NCBI GenBank assembly: GCA_965224765.1
Contig: CBDDAC010000040.1
Span: 62,001 to 126,000, forward strand
DNA from: CAZDBA01 sp965224765
GTDB lineage: Bacteria; Planctomycetota; Planctomycetia; Pirellulales; Pirellulaceae
DNA length: 64,000 nucleotides
Reading direction: 5' to 3'
The position numbers and the translations under genes are program-made. Of this stretch, positions 27,038-36,461 are shown one piece after another. Every line of letters starts with the position of its first letter. The first letter of the stretch is position 1. Below the pieces are notes generated by a model. It was not told the DNA's origin and ran no database searches. It saw nothing but the letters and a program-made list of their open reading frames with translations.

Positions 27038-27856
27038 GTGTTTCGAATGCAGCGAGCAGTCATTTCAGTCATCAATCAAAAGGGCGGATGCGCAAAATCC
27101 TCGACCTGTTTTCATACAGCGGGCTACTTCGCCAAAAGCGGCTACCGTGTTCTCCTGGTCGATGCAGATCCGCAAGGCTCATTGAGCCAGGCCTTTTTCG
27201 GATCGGCAGCGGTCGAGGCATTGCCTGCTGAGAGAACGCTGGCTGCAGTCTTGGATGGAAGCTTTATCAATTCTGCTTCAACGCTAGTAATGACAACTGA
27301 GTTCGAAGGAATTGAGATTATCCCCGCAAACTTGCACTTGGCAAAGTTCAACGTTCCGGAACCGACATCAACTGGCATGACCCAGTTCGCACTAGCTTCG
27401 TTGCTGGAAAAAGCCGACTCGTACGATATCATCCTGATTGATTGTCCGCCCAATTTGTTTCAGTGCAGTTGGAACGCTTTACTTGCTTCGGACTACGTTG
27501 CGATTCCGCTCAACGCCGACGATTTTGGCGTTCAAGGGCTCCGGACAGTCCAGGAGGCGATTGTTCTCGCGCAACAGATCAACCCAAAGTTGACGTTGCT
27601 GGGGCAATTCTTGACGAAATTTGATCGACGTGTTGGTATTAATCGCGAGTTTGAATCTGCGCTGCGACGGATCTATGGCGAACAGATGTTTGCGACGGTG
27701 ATACAAGAAGCATCGGCATTCAAACTGGCAGTTGCGTCCCGGAAACCCGTCACGCACTACAGCTCTTGGAGTAGGGCAACACGCCAAACCAAACATCTCG
27801 GATTGGAAATGCTGGCGAGAATGGAAAAACACATTGATGAATTAAAGGTGGTATGA
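27038..27856 (+). CDS. parA: ParA-type partition ATPase
   Basis: A 272-residue ATPase of the ParA/MinD group. The deviant Walker A reads NQKGGCAKSSTC: the signature Lys of KGG is present, but the usual GKT/GKS is AKS. Walker A' is LLVDADPQGSLSQ and Walker B is DIILIDCPPN. In the family, ATP-dependent DNA binding and ParB-stimulated hydrolysis move plasmid copies apart. GTG 27038 has GAGG upstream; ATG 27047 is also possible. There is no N-terminal HTH domain, so this is the short form. Its end overlaps parB by four bases (ATGA). Confidence 0.85.
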   Translation: MFRMQRAVISVINQKGGCAKSSTCFHTAGYFAKSGYRVLLVDADPQGSLSQAFFGSAAVEALPAERTLAAVLDGSFINSASTLVMTTEFEGIEIIPANLHLAKFNVPEPTSTGMTQFALASLLEKADSYDIILIDCPPNLFQCSWNALLASDYVAIPLNADDFGVQGLRTVQEAIVLAQQINPKLTLLGQFLTKFDRRVGINREFESALRRIYGEQMFATVIQEASAFKLAVASRKPVTHYSSWSRATRQTKHLGLEMLARMEKHIDELKVV

Positions 27857-28752
27857 GCATAGGAGCAAAACTGCGTTCGAATAAATCGAATATCGAAGAG
27901 TCGATGGGCGTTCGTCTGGAGAACAGCATCAAGCCTGTTCTTTCAAAGGCAAATACGAAAGATCTAGGCCGACGTCCAGATTTGAACTACGGGACGATTT
28001 CGGTTGACCAGATTCAGCCAGACCCGTCACAACCACGAACTGAATTCGAAGAAGAATCCATCAACGAGTTGGCGGCGAGCCTCAAGAACAAAGGCCAACT
28101 TCAACCAATCAGGGTGAGATGGTCTGAAGAAGCAAACGCCTGGATGATCGTTGCTGGCGAAAGGCGATGGCGAGCTGCTCAAGTAGCGGAGCTGGAGAAA
28201 GTCCAGTGCTACTTTCATGAAGGAGAACTTTCCGAGTCTGAAATCATTCAAGAACAAGTCATCGAAAACATTCAGCGTCGCTCATTGCTACCAATGGAAG
28301 AGGCAAGAAGCTTCGAAAAATTGATAAAATTAAACAACTGGAAGGGCAAGGATGTCGCGAGTTCTCTTGGCATTCACCCGACCAAAGTCAGTCGTTCACT
28401 TGCTCTGTTACGGCTCCCAATGGACTTGCAATCGCAAGTAGCCTCCGGTGAACTCCCAGCAAGAACCGCTTACGAAATCTCAAGACTACCAGACGACGAT
28501 GATCGACGCACGATTGTCAAGATCGCAAAAACCGACGGTCTGACCCGGCAAGAAATCGCGAGCCAAGTTAGTAAGTCCCGCAAAAATGGAAGCCGACTAT
28601 CGAAAGGCACGCGACTCAAATTCCAGTCCAGCTACGAAATCTGTGTTGTTATTTCGAAGCCATCGAAAGCAACGTATGCAGAAGTCGAAGTTGCGTTATC
28701 AGAGGCACTCTCAGAGGTTCGCCATCGAATCGAGAACAATACCGAGATCTAG
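27853..28752 (+). CDS. parB: ParB-type centromere-binding protein
   Basis: A 299-residue ParB. The CTPase domain shows PDPSQPRTEFEEESINELAA, QLQPIRVR and the clear GERRWRAAQ motif. The central HTH is KGKDVASSLGIHPTKVSRSL. The C-terminal third is helical and likely dimerises. The family loads onto parS as a CTP-switched clamp and activates ParA. It overlaps parA by four bases. A small inverted repeat (28772-28788) follows and is a candidate parS. Confidence 0.85.
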   Translation: MSIGAKLRSNKSNIEESMGVRLENSIKPVLSKANTKDLGRRPDLNYGTISVDQIQPDPSQPRTEFEEESINELAASLKNKGQLQPIRVRWSEEANAWMIVAGERRWRAAQVAELEKVQCYFHEGELSESEIIQEQVIENIQRRSLLPMEEARSFEKLIKLNNWKGKDVASSLGIHPTKVSRSLALLRLPMDLQSQVASGELPARTAYEISRLPDDDDRRTIVKIAKTDGLTRQEIASQVSKSRKNGSRLSKGTRLKFQSSYEICVVISKPSKATYAEVEVALSEALSEVRHRIENNTEI

Positions 28753-28771
28753 AATTCGCATTAGCGCGCTC

Positions 28772-28788
28772 CGTCAATCTATTTGACG
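28772..28788. promoter_or_regulatory. Inverted repeat after parB (candidate parS)
   Basis: CGTCAA, five bases, TTGACG. It does not match the common chromosomal parS, but plasmid parS sites vary. Position right after parAB is the only support. Confidence 0.3.
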
Positions 28789-28817
28789 CGACCGCCAAAG
28801 TTGTGGTACGTCACCGT

Positions 28818-29039
28818 ATGCAAGATTCATTCATTGGAACATTTGACGAACACGGACTTCAATCGCTAACAAGCGAAGCAGGCAAGTCACAAAGTTCGAT
28901 TCGGGAAGATCGCACCACGTTTTGGGCGGTGCTGGATCAATCTGATCTGCCCATTATTCGCAGAGCCGTATTCTTAGGCCAGCGTCGATCGGCAATGGAA
29001 ATTCTCTTGTCACGGGCCCGTTCTCTGGGCGGTGTTTAG
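28818..29039 (+). CDS. Hypothetical protein (73 aa)
   Basis: Begins MQDSFIGTFDEHGLQSLTSE and contains FWAVLDQSDLPIIRRAVFLG, then RRSAMEILLSRARSL. An amphipathic helical C-terminus suggests a small regulator or RNA/DNA-binding protein, but no family is recognised. GTG at 28803 is an alternative start. Confidence 0.45.
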   Translation: MQDSFIGTFDEHGLQSLTSEAGKSQSSIREDRTTFWAVLDQSDLPIIRRAVFLGQRRSAMEILLSRARSLGGV

Positions 29040-29112
29040 TAAGCTGGCTATTCTAAAGAATTGGCGGGTGACTTCGCTTGTACTCAAGATCATTGGAACT
29101 TAACGTACCAGC

Positions 29113-30000
29113 ATGGGAAATTCTCGCTCACACAACGCTGCAATTCTCTTCGGCGTCACAGTCGCAGCAATCGGTAGCCTAATCGTTTGTGCTGTTTGGT
29201 ATTTGGCTTCTTCAAGTTCATTGATGCTTGCGATCGGCATACTGGTTTCGCTTCTCTTGGGGGTTAGTTGCTATCTGGTTGGCGTTTCAAAGCAAGATAA
29301 GATTCCCGTTGATACTCTCGAGTTGCTGTTTGAGCTTTCACGTGACGAATCAGTCAGTAAGATTCAGCAACAAATCTCCCGTTCGTTGGTCGAGGCGTCT
29401 AAACGCGGAGACACGATTTTCCGCGAGCTTCTGAGCAAGCGCCTGAATTCGATTTCATCTGACTTAAAACAGATTGGTAAAGGTCGTATCGAATTCACCA
29501 ACACAGAAAGTTGGAGGGTGTTCTACGAGCAGATCCTGCGATCTCCTGGCACAAGTCAATATCGCTCTGTGGCCTTCATTGAATCACCGCATTATTGGCA
29601 AGACGGTGCAGGACGTAAAAGCACAGATTTGAATCTAGAGCTACATGACTCAGGAAAGGTAAGTGTAGAACGAATCGCGATCATTGCTGATTACTTATGG
29701 CCAGCTGACCAGCATTATCCAGACCAAACCATTCGCAGATGGTTGGATGAACAACATCGGTATGGGATCTGGATCGAACTCGTTCGCGAGTCCACGGTTG
29801 CCAAGGAGCCTGAATTGATTTCAGACTTTGGAATATACGGAATTCGTGCGGTCGGAAAACAGGTTTCCGATATCGCCGGGCGAACAGCACGATTCGTACT
29901 TAGTTTTGACTTCGATGATATAAAATCGGCCGAGGCCAACTGGAAGAAGCTACGGATTTACGCAATTTCTTACGCGAAACTACTAGATCAAGAAAACTGA
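29113..30000 (+). CDS. Membrane-anchored protein, unknown
   Basis: A 295-residue protein with two adjacent membrane helices at about 10-30 and 37-56. A linker helix and a cytoplasmic alpha/beta domain follow, with SYRSVAFIESPHYWQD-like text (QYRSVAFIESPHYWQDGAG), IAIIADYLWPADQHYP and GIWIELVRES. The layout is that of a small sensor or effector anchored to the membrane. Immediate neighbours are a PLP-type gene (42 bases downstream) and the parAB region. No catalytic motif is identified. Confidence 0.6.
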   Translation: MGNSRSHNAAILFGVTVAAIGSLIVCAVWYLASSSSLMLAIGILVSLLLGVSCYLVGVSKQDKIPVDTLELLFELSRDESVSKIQQQISRSLVEASKRGDTIFRELLSKRLNSISSDLKQIGKGRIEFTNTESWRVFYEQILRSPGTSQYRSVAFIESPHYWQDGAGRKSTDLNLELHDSGKVSVERIAIIADYLWPADQHYPDQTIRRWLDEQHRYGIWIELVRESTVAKEPELISDFGIYGIRAVGKQVSDIAGRTARFVLSFDFDDIKSAEANWKKLRIYAISYAKLLDQEN

Positions 30001-30042
30001 TCCGCATACGATCAGATAACCGTCCAAACTAGAAAGTTTCTT

Positions 30043-31251
30043 GTGACCGAACTGCTGTATCTCGATACTGCACGACGTGGGCAGATATCAGAAACTGCAA
30101 GCCGCGTGCTAAATGAAATCGTGCGATTCAATGCCGATTACGGTTCCTGTCTGTACTTCGACGACTTGCTCTATGGCGGCTTTGGTAACTGGGAACCAAA
30201 ACTGAAATCCCGTTTCCCCAATCTGCAGTGGTGGCAGGGCATCGACCAGTTGAAATGCGATTTTCGAGAAATGCTAGGCGGCAACCAAGATACAGGAAAC
30301 GTCTTGCTTGCATCGCGAACTGCTGAACTCATGACTCTGTCCGCGAAAATGCTCTTCGCCCGTTGCCGAAATGTGTTGATCCTAGACTCAACATGGCCAA
30401 GCTACGAAGAAATCCTCGCATCTCAAATACCGAATGATTCTTGCCGAGTGACCAAAGTAGCGGTCAAGCACGACATCTTGCATCGAAATCTTTCGCCAGA
30501 CGAAATCGTGGAACAGATCTCTCGCACGCACGTCTCCGAAGAATGTGACGGCCTGTTTTTGCCGATGGTTTGTAATCTAGGTATCAAACTTCCAATCGAG
30601 AAAATCGTTACTGAGATTGAAAAAATTGCTCCCCTTCGATTTGTCGTTGTTGACGCTGCTCAATCAACTAACCAAATAGATCAAGAATTTTTGACTTCCA
30701 TTGCGGACTTCATTTTCTTTGGAACGCACAAATGGTTGAATTCATTGATCCCGATGGGAATCGGCGCTTTTTGCAAGCCAAGTAGTCGCAGCTTTGTTGA
30801 AGAATCTATTGAGCGATATCTGAATGACGGAAGAATGTCGGACCCATTGCTCGCGTTTTCTAGTCAAGATTGCCGGTCCAAGCAATTTAGTGAGACGGTA
30901 AACCTAACTCCATTGTTTGCGGGCGCCGGAGCGGTCTGGGATGCCCAAAATAAAAACACAAAACAACAGTGCGACCGTATCGTCCAAAACCGAGCTTTTA
31001 TTTCTGATGTTCTTGCCCAGAGCGACTGGAGCCTTGTATTGCCCGACGATGAATTTCAATCGCGAATCCAGCTTGTCCAATCAGAATTGAAGATGCGGCA
31101 GATGTCACCATCTACGCTGGCAAGGCATTTCCTTGATTTTGGAGTCGCAGTAACGGGCTATACGGACGGACTCTGCCGTATTTCAATTCCAGATGGAGAA
31201 CTGTCACGAGGTCAAATGCTCTCATTTAAAAACGTTGCCGCGAACTCCTGA
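30043..31251 (+). CDS. Aminotransferase class V / cysteine desulfurase-like
   Basis: A 402-residue fold-type I PLP enzyme. The probable cofactor Lys is in IFFGTHKWLNS, the Asp and Gln that hold the pyridine ring are in VVVDAAQSTNQ, and the N-terminal LLYLDTARRG fits the small domain. The N-terminal region GSCLYFDDLLYGGFGNW is unusual, and the Cys near the active site of desulfurases is not evident. The substrate is unknown. It follows the membrane protein closely on the same strand, so the two probably act together. GTG 30043 is the start. Confidence 0.7.
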   Translation: MTELLYLDTARRGQISETASRVLNEIVRFNADYGSCLYFDDLLYGGFGNWEPKLKSRFPNLQWWQGIDQLKCDFREMLGGNQDTGNVLLASRTAELMTLSAKMLFARCRNVLILDSTWPSYEEILASQIPNDSCRVTKVAVKHDILHRNLSPDEIVEQISRTHVSEECDGLFLPMVCNLGIKLPIEKIVTEIEKIAPLRFVVVDAAQSTNQIDQEFLTSIADFIFFGTHKWLNSLIPMGIGAFCKPSSRSFVEESIERYLNDGRMSDPLLAFSSQDCRSKQFSETVNLTPLFAGAGAVWDAQNKNTKQQCDRIVQNRAFISDVLAQSDWSLVLPDDEFQSRIQLVQSELKMRQMSPSTLARHFLDFGVAVTGYTDGLCRISIPDGELSRGQMLSFKNVAANS

Positions 31252-31380
31252 TCTACATCAGCACCCAAGTTGCAAGCAGAGCACCGAGTGCAAGATTTGC
31301 TGCTGGTCGAACGAAAGGTCTCAATTTTTTAATATGTGTCATTTGGTGAATCTGACATTTTCGATTCCGTTAAGCAAATA

Positions 31381-32766
31381 CTATTCAGCGAGAATCCCTT
31401 CCTCCACCATTAGCTTTCCGTACTTGCGAAGCAATTCCTGAGCTTTTTCCAGAAACATTTCCGTCCCTTTTGCGTCGGGGCTACCTAACCATTGAATTGC
31501 GACTCCGTCAGGAAATCCACCAAGGGGCCGACGTGAACGAGTCCCCATTACTCCAAGTTGAGCGAGTCCGCGCCCAGAATCGTGAAGTCCTCCTGATGCC
31601 ACAATCGCCGCGTAGGAGACAGGCCCCTTGCCAGCATTGTTGCCTCGGAATTCTCGTCCCTCTGAAATGAAGGGGGACAAATACGTGTTCACATCGCCTC
31701 GTACTAAATCAAACTCCGCTTTGAGCCTTTGTTTTTCCGCTTCGGTTTTTGCAGCTAACACACCTGCTGCGGTTGCAGCCTCCATGTCTTTAGCTTTCTG
31801 ATTGTTTTCCAAGGTCTGAGCATTCGATTCAGCAAGCTTTACCGCGGTCTCCGAATCAATGAGGTCTTGCGCAGCTATTACCAGTTTTTTCTTAGCTTCA
31901 GCCAAGCTGTCTTCACGAGCCGTTCTCGATACTTCTGCCAGTTGTTTCGCAACAGAATCTGCTCGCTCTGTTTTCAGGTTTGCGATAGCAGATGCGAGCG
32001 GCAAGCCTGGAGGATTCTTGGCCGCGTCCTTCAAGGTAAACTCCAGAACCGCAGACAAATTCGAAATTGCATTTATTCTTTTTGCGACGGAAAGATCGAG
32101 TCTTTCGATTTGATCAAAGGATTGAGTTCGCGGGACATAGTTCCCGTTCGAGCCAGAATTCGCAGCTGCAAGAAACTTATCTATTTCAACCAAATAAGTC
32201 TCAACGCCTAAGTCGTAACGAGTAGCTTTTGCAAGGTCGCTGCTTACACCTTCATACTGAGCGATCAGATCAGGGGATGCTGATATCCTCGCTCCTTGCT
32301 CATTTGTCTTCAGCCCCTCGAGTTTTAATGTGAATGCCGATTGCATTGTGGTCAGTTCGACAGACTGGGCACGCAGAGAATCGACCTTAGATTTGAATTC
32401 CGTCATTGCTGCTGCGCCAATTGCCGCTTGTTCTTTCGCCTTTAACTCATCTTCTTTTGCGCGCGGGGAAAAAGCACCAACAGTACTATCGACAATAGCT
32501 TTTGCATCCGTTCCGATCGTCCGGTTCTGAATTTCATTATCAACAGCATTCGAAGAATTGGTCGGTTTTCTATCTGCGATCCCTTTTTCTTGTCCGCAGC
32601 CATTGATCGTTAGGCCTACAGCTGCCGTGCTTGTGACAAGAAGAACTGCAGCGGCAACGATGATGCTGCGATTCGTTTCGAAAAATCCTTTAGTCGCAGA
32701 GCCTACTGTTTCGACCGTTGCGCTTTCCCCATACATATCGTTTGGATCAAATTCATCGTCTGACAT
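31381..32766 (-). CDS. Single-pass membrane coiled-coil protein
   Basis: A 461-residue protein. An acidic cytoplasmic N-terminus (DEFDPNDMYG) is followed by one membrane helix at about 33-54 (SIIVAAAVLLVTSTAAVGL). A long helical region rich in Ala, Glu, Lys and Gln spans about 75-350. The C-terminal domain contains REFRGNNAGKGPVSYAAIVA and LGVMGTRSRRPLGGFPDG. It may be a cell-envelope scaffold; no enzyme motif is seen. It lies 50 bases downstream of the four-helix membrane gene. Confidence 0.6.
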   Translation of the reverse strand: MSDDEFDPNDMYGESATVETVGSATKGFFETNRSIIVAAAVLLVTSTAAVGLTINGCGQEKGIADRKPTNSSNAVDNEIQNRTIGTDAKAIVDSTVGAFSPRAKEDELKAKEQAAIGAAAMTEFKSKVDSLRAQSVELTTMQSAFTLKLEGLKTNEQGARISASPDLIAQYEGVSSDLAKATRYDLGVETYLVEIDKFLAAANSGSNGNYVPRTQSFDQIERLDLSVAKRINAISNLSAVLEFTLKDAAKNPPGLPLASAIANLKTERADSVAKQLAEVSRTAREDSLAEAKKKLVIAAQDLIDSETAVKLAESNAQTLENNQKAKDMEAATAAGVLAAKTEAEKQRLKAEFDLVRGDVNTYLSPFISEGREFRGNNAGKGPVSYAAIVASGGLHDSGRGLAQLGVMGTRSRRPLGGFPDGVAIQWLGSPDAKGTEMFLEKAQELLRKYGKLMVEEGILAE

Positions 32767-32816
32767 TAATTCGACTCGTCTAAACAGTTGGTTGGATAAT
32801 GGTGATTATTCGCCGT

Positions 32817-34190
32817 TTATTCAGCGCGACCATTGGAACGCAATGAGGTCGAAATCGCCCAAGTGCCTGCTCCAATAATCCCGACTGAAATTATCAGGGA
32901 AAGAATACTGGATGCGGCCAATCCAGAAACTCCAATACAGAGCCCAAGCATAACCGCCAAATAGCCACCGCCAACAGCGGCTGTTAATTCATCACGAATT
33001 TGTTTCCGCAATTTGACTTGGTGCCCTTTGTAAGAACTCATCGCTAGCCAAACGCCGCCCGCGAACAATGGAGAGACGAGCAAGAACCTCGTAATCAAGT
33101 TCTGATTTGCAAGCAAAAGGGAAAAGGTAATTGCCGATGCGCCGCAAGACAGTGCCCAAATCAAGTGGACCAAACTATCTTGTTTTTGTTCATCCTTGGC
33201 AGAGTCTTCGTCATCCCACGCAAACAAAACAGTGTCTCCGAGAATAACCGCGGGATCGAACGCGACGCGGAGTCTTTCCACAACTTGTCGTTCAACACGA
33301 GTGCCTAACCATGATTTTTCTCCAAAACACTGCTCGGTCTTTTCGTTTCGGAATGCCTCTCCACTTACAACGCGAATATCTGGTTTGAAAATGGTAGGGA
33401 TCTTCGAAAGAAGGGGCGTAAATTGACTTGGGATTTTCAGCTTGAATTCGCTCAAACGGGTTCGCTTGGTTTTCATCAAGTGTTGTTCACGACGAGTTGC
33501 CATGTGGACAGCGGTTGTGTTCGTGCCAATCGTCCTCTCGTTTATAACGTCAATTGTGCTTCCAGAGTCCACCGTGAAGTTTCGCTGCTCCAATACTCCG
33601 GTTTCTTTTTTTTCTGCAATGATTTCATGTTGCCAGTCAACGAAATGGCAACTGTCTTGAGCGGCCCAATAGATTGTCCCCAAGATGTTTCTTTGCCTCA
33701 ATTCATCCAGTTTGTTGAACACGTTTTTGACGAAACTAGCTACCGCGTTGTCCAACTCTGTTCCAAGCTTGAGACGCATGTCATCGAATTCAAGATTGAA
33801 CAGTTCGTCAACCAAGACTTTATTATCAGTTAGCTCAAACGAAAGCGCGTTGGCGAAAATCTGATTAATGCCGTTCATGATTTCTTCATTCTGATCCGCA
33901 GACAGCAAGCGGGTGTTTTTGAAAAAGAATGATGTCCGCTGGAGCTCTGCAGCAAATTCAAACCATTGGTCGACGTGATTTTGGATTTTCTCAAAATCAG
34001 TCGTGAACGTTGTCGCCAAATCTGCCTTGTCGGTTGATCTGAGATTCGGAAACTCAAGTTCCTTTTTAATTCTTACGTTGATTTTAGTCTGAATGCTTTT
34101 GTGTGCGTTGGATCGTTGCTTCCTGGGCGCGGTCTTTGGCTGTGCCCAAGACTTCTCCAATTGAGCAATGTTTTCAAGAATTGTTGTCAT
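32817..34190 (-). CDS. Membrane protein with helical N-domain
   Basis: A 457-residue protein: residues 1-320 are soluble and largely helical. About four membrane helices follow (LIWALSCGASAITFSLLLAN, FLLVSPLFAGGVWLAMSS, YLAVMLGLCIGVSGLAAS, LSLIISVGIIGAGTWAI). The arrangement suggests a large cytoplasmic domain with a C-terminal membrane anchor. No recognised family. It probably shares a transcript with the coiled-coil gene after it. Divergent to the kinase at 34422. Confidence 0.6.
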   Translation of the reverse strand: MTTILENIAQLEKSWAQPKTAPRKQRSNAHKSIQTKINVRIKKELEFPNLRSTDKADLATTFTTDFEKIQNHVDQWFEFAAELQRTSFFFKNTRLLSADQNEEIMNGINQIFANALSFELTDNKVLVDELFNLEFDDMRLKLGTELDNAVASFVKNVFNKLDELRQRNILGTIYWAAQDSCHFVDWQHEIIAEKKETGVLEQRNFTVDSGSTIDVINERTIGTNTTAVHMATRREQHLMKTKRTRLSEFKLKIPSQFTPLLSKIPTIFKPDIRVVSGEAFRNEKTEQCFGEKSWLGTRVERQVVERLRVAFDPAVILGDTVLFAWDDEDSAKDEQKQDSLVHLIWALSCGASAITFSLLLANQNLITRFLLVSPLFAGGVWLAMSSYKGHQVKLRKQIRDELTAAVGGGYLAVMLGLCIGVSGLAASSILSLIISVGIIGAGTWAISTSLRSNGRAE

Positions 34191-34421
34191 TTACGTACCA
34201 ACGATTTCAACTTGCCTCGATCTAGATGCCTCCATTGTAATTACAATGATCCCAAGCCCACACAGTCGATCGTGGCATAATTGCTTGTTCCTACTATGCC
34301 ATCGTCTTGGCCACGGCTGTTGGCGAAAACCGCATGTTTTCTCGATCCGATTCCAAATCTTAAAGGGATGTTGTTACCCTAAGAAGAAGCCCCTACTTCC
34401 TTAAGAACCACGCCGGCGACA

Positions 34422-35402
34422 ATGAAAAAGCTCCCTAAATCAATACGCCACAACCACAAAACCTATGAGGTTCGCGGCACTCATTTGATTCGTGGGGAAA
34501 CGTACGCCATCGTCGGTAGGTATGGTCGCAGTGAAAAACCTGTTGACCACGTTTTGCATGTGACAGGGCGGAATCAATACGATGACAGAATCGTACACGT
34601 TTTGGATGATTCCAAAGAGAACCGAAAGCAATTTGATAACCTAAAGCGTGCAGCAGGGAAGAGCCTACCGTTCGCAAGAATTATTACGCATGTTCGGAAA
34701 GCTGGAAAACTGTACGTCGTTGCCGAGTACCAACCGGGAGAGTCGTTGCGCTTGTATTTCCAAAAAAAAAGAGAAATCAGCCCGTACAAAGCTGTAATAC
34801 TCAACCGTCAACTCGTCAGCCAAGTTGCGAACATGATTCGGACAACGCATGTGCATCACGGCGACATTTCACCTGAAAATATTATTGTCACACGAGATGT
34901 AACGAGATTGGTGTTAATTGATTTTGGCAGCTCATTTCGATACGCAGACTTCAATCGAGATGCGTCCGGCGATGGTAGCAAGCCGATTTATACTGCACCG
35001 GAGGTAGCTAAAGGAGCAAAAGCAAATCGAATCTCGGAACAATTCAGTTGCGGAATGATCCTCAACGAAATGCTGACCAAGAAAATTGCCTATTCGGGGC
35101 TCGGCGGCTCGGTTGGGAATAATCCCGCGGCTGAAAATAGGCAGCCACGACTTAAATCAATGCTTGAATTTCCAGAGAACGTTGCGTCGCCTTTTCCGAA
35201 GCATATTTGGCCTGAGATTGATTCATTCCTGAAAACGGCTTTGGCATTGGATCCACGAAGACGATTTTCAAAATTGGATGATTGGCAATCCGCAGCAAAA
35301 CATCTTGCTTGGCTGGCCGAGCTGAAAAATCAGCCAACTGTGAATAGCGGAATGTTCGCAGCGGGGATTTCAGAAATTGCAAAATGGTTTCGTCGAAACT
35401 AG
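34422..35402 (+). CDS. Ser/Thr protein kinase-like protein
   Basis: A 326-residue kinase-fold protein. The catalytic loop is HHGDISPENIIV (145-156) with Asp148, and the metal motif is LIDFGSS (165-171). APE and EFSCG-type subdomains follow (YTAPEV, EQFSCGMILNEML). The Gly-rich loop and VAIK lysine in the N-lobe are poorly conserved; RIVHVL occupies the lysine strand. Activity is likely but not certain. Its 3' end overlaps the convergent Cas4-like gene by four bases. No membrane helix is seen. Confidence 0.8.
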   Translation: MKKLPKSIRHNHKTYEVRGTHLIRGETYAIVGRYGRSEKPVDHVLHVTGRNQYDDRIVHVLDDSKENRKQFDNLKRAAGKSLPFARIITHVRKAGKLYVVAEYQPGESLRLYFQKKREISPYKAVILNRQLVSQVANMIRTTHVHHGDISPENIIVTRDVTRLVLIDFGSSFRYADFNRDASGDGSKPIYTAPEVAKGAKANRISEQFSCGMILNEMLTKKIAYSGLGGSVGNNPAAENRQPRLKSMLEFPENVASPFPKHIWPEIDSFLKTALALDPRRRFSKLDDWQSAAKHLAWLAELKNQPTVNSGMFAAGISEIAKWFRRN

Positions 35403-36448
35403 TTTCTTCGCAGCTGGTGATCGTAAGCTTGTTCGTGCGGGGGAACCCATCTAAAAAAGTCTCCGCATTTCGAATGAAGCGTTTTGTTTTTTACCTTGTG
35501 TAAGTTCGGAGGGACAGGTGTCCCGTCTTTCAATAGGCTGGTTGAAGAATAGTTGTACGTTCTGGGCCTGCCGTGTGGGCACCCCCGACAAATATGCCCG
35601 TCCGGTTCGTCCGCGACCTGCTGCTTTTCGTAAATTTCAATCGTTTGCCTTGCTGAATCAATTGCGAGTTGCAACTCCTCCTTGACTCGTTGGTCGGCAA
35701 ATACGTTGACGACAATTGCTCGATAGGTGCCCGAGAAAACAATGATCCCGGCAAACGATTTATCGCCAGTACAGCTTTCGATTAATTCACAGTAAGCGGC
35801 GATACGGACATAATGCTGCCGATAAATCCAGCTTGCAGCATCGTTTATGTCAGCATGGTGGGGTTTGGGTTGTTTGCACCGAAATACAGGAAAGCAAAGT
35901 TCCCCAGATCTCAACAGCTTCCAAGGCTTCCCACTGATCCCCAATTCGTCATCAACAAGTATGTCGTGGCATCGTTCAAGGTCGCCGATCTTCATAAGTG
36001 AAAGCCAAGAGAACTCGACCGGCTCAGGATTCGACAAATCAGGGCGAGCTTGTTGTGTTTTTCGATAATCGGCGAGAGTTTTAGTCAGTCTTCGAATATG
36101 AAACAAACGGCCCAGGAACACGTTTCCGAAATAAATTGCGACTGGTACGGAGACCACGAGAAAAAGAAATGCAACGAATGGCTTCACGAACAAATAAACC
36201 ACCAGCAAATAAATCACCACGCCTGTCGCGGCAATCAACAACTTGAACTGCTTTGCTCTCAGTAATTCGAGCTTTGGGCCGATCGCTGCGATATCGTACT
36301 CTGGCATGTAGCTCAGATCTGGCAACCAGCCGTCGGTGCCACCGTCTTCCGATTGCTGGTAGTGACTAATGATGCCAGCTCTGGGACAAAATACGAATTC
36401 GCTAAGTGAATGCACTCCGATCCGTTCTGGCTTTGAATTTGAATTCAT
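35399..36448 (-). CDS. Cas4-like PD-(D/E)XK protein with membrane helices
   Basis: A 349-residue protein with the Cas4 layout: VHSLSEFVFCPRA (12-24) at the N-terminus, and C-terminal HICRGCPHGRPR (286-296) with further Cys. Two membrane helices (about 69-90 and 92-112) split these. The nuclease core reads DDELGISGKPWKLLRSGELC, then FPVFRCKQ and QHYVRIAAYCELIE. Cas4 normally has a catalytic Asp where Trp176 stands (GKPD) and EVK where FRCK stands, so the active site looks damaged. I would expect DNA or Fe-S binding without normal cleavage. ATG 36448 overlaps the preceding HTH-kinase gene region closely (stop at 36462). Confidence 0.7.
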   Translation of the reverse strand: MNSNSKPERIGVHSLSEFVFCPRAGIISHYQQSEDGGTDGWLPDLSYMPEYDIAAIGPKLELLRAKQFKLLIAATGVVIYLLVVYLFVKPFVAFLFLVVSVPVAIYFGNVFLGRLFHIRRLTKTLADYRKTQQARPDLSNPEPVEFSWLSLMKIGDLERCHDILVDDELGISGKPWKLLRSGELCFPVFRCKQPKPHHADINDAASWIYRQHYVRIAAYCELIESCTGDKSFAGIIVFSGTYRAIVVNVFADQRVKEELQLAIDSARQTIEIYEKQQVADEPDGHICRGCPHGRPRTYNYSSTSLLKDGTPVPPNLHKVKNKTLHSKCGDFFRWVPPHEQAYDHQLRRN

Positions 36449-36461
36449 AAATGCTAATTCC

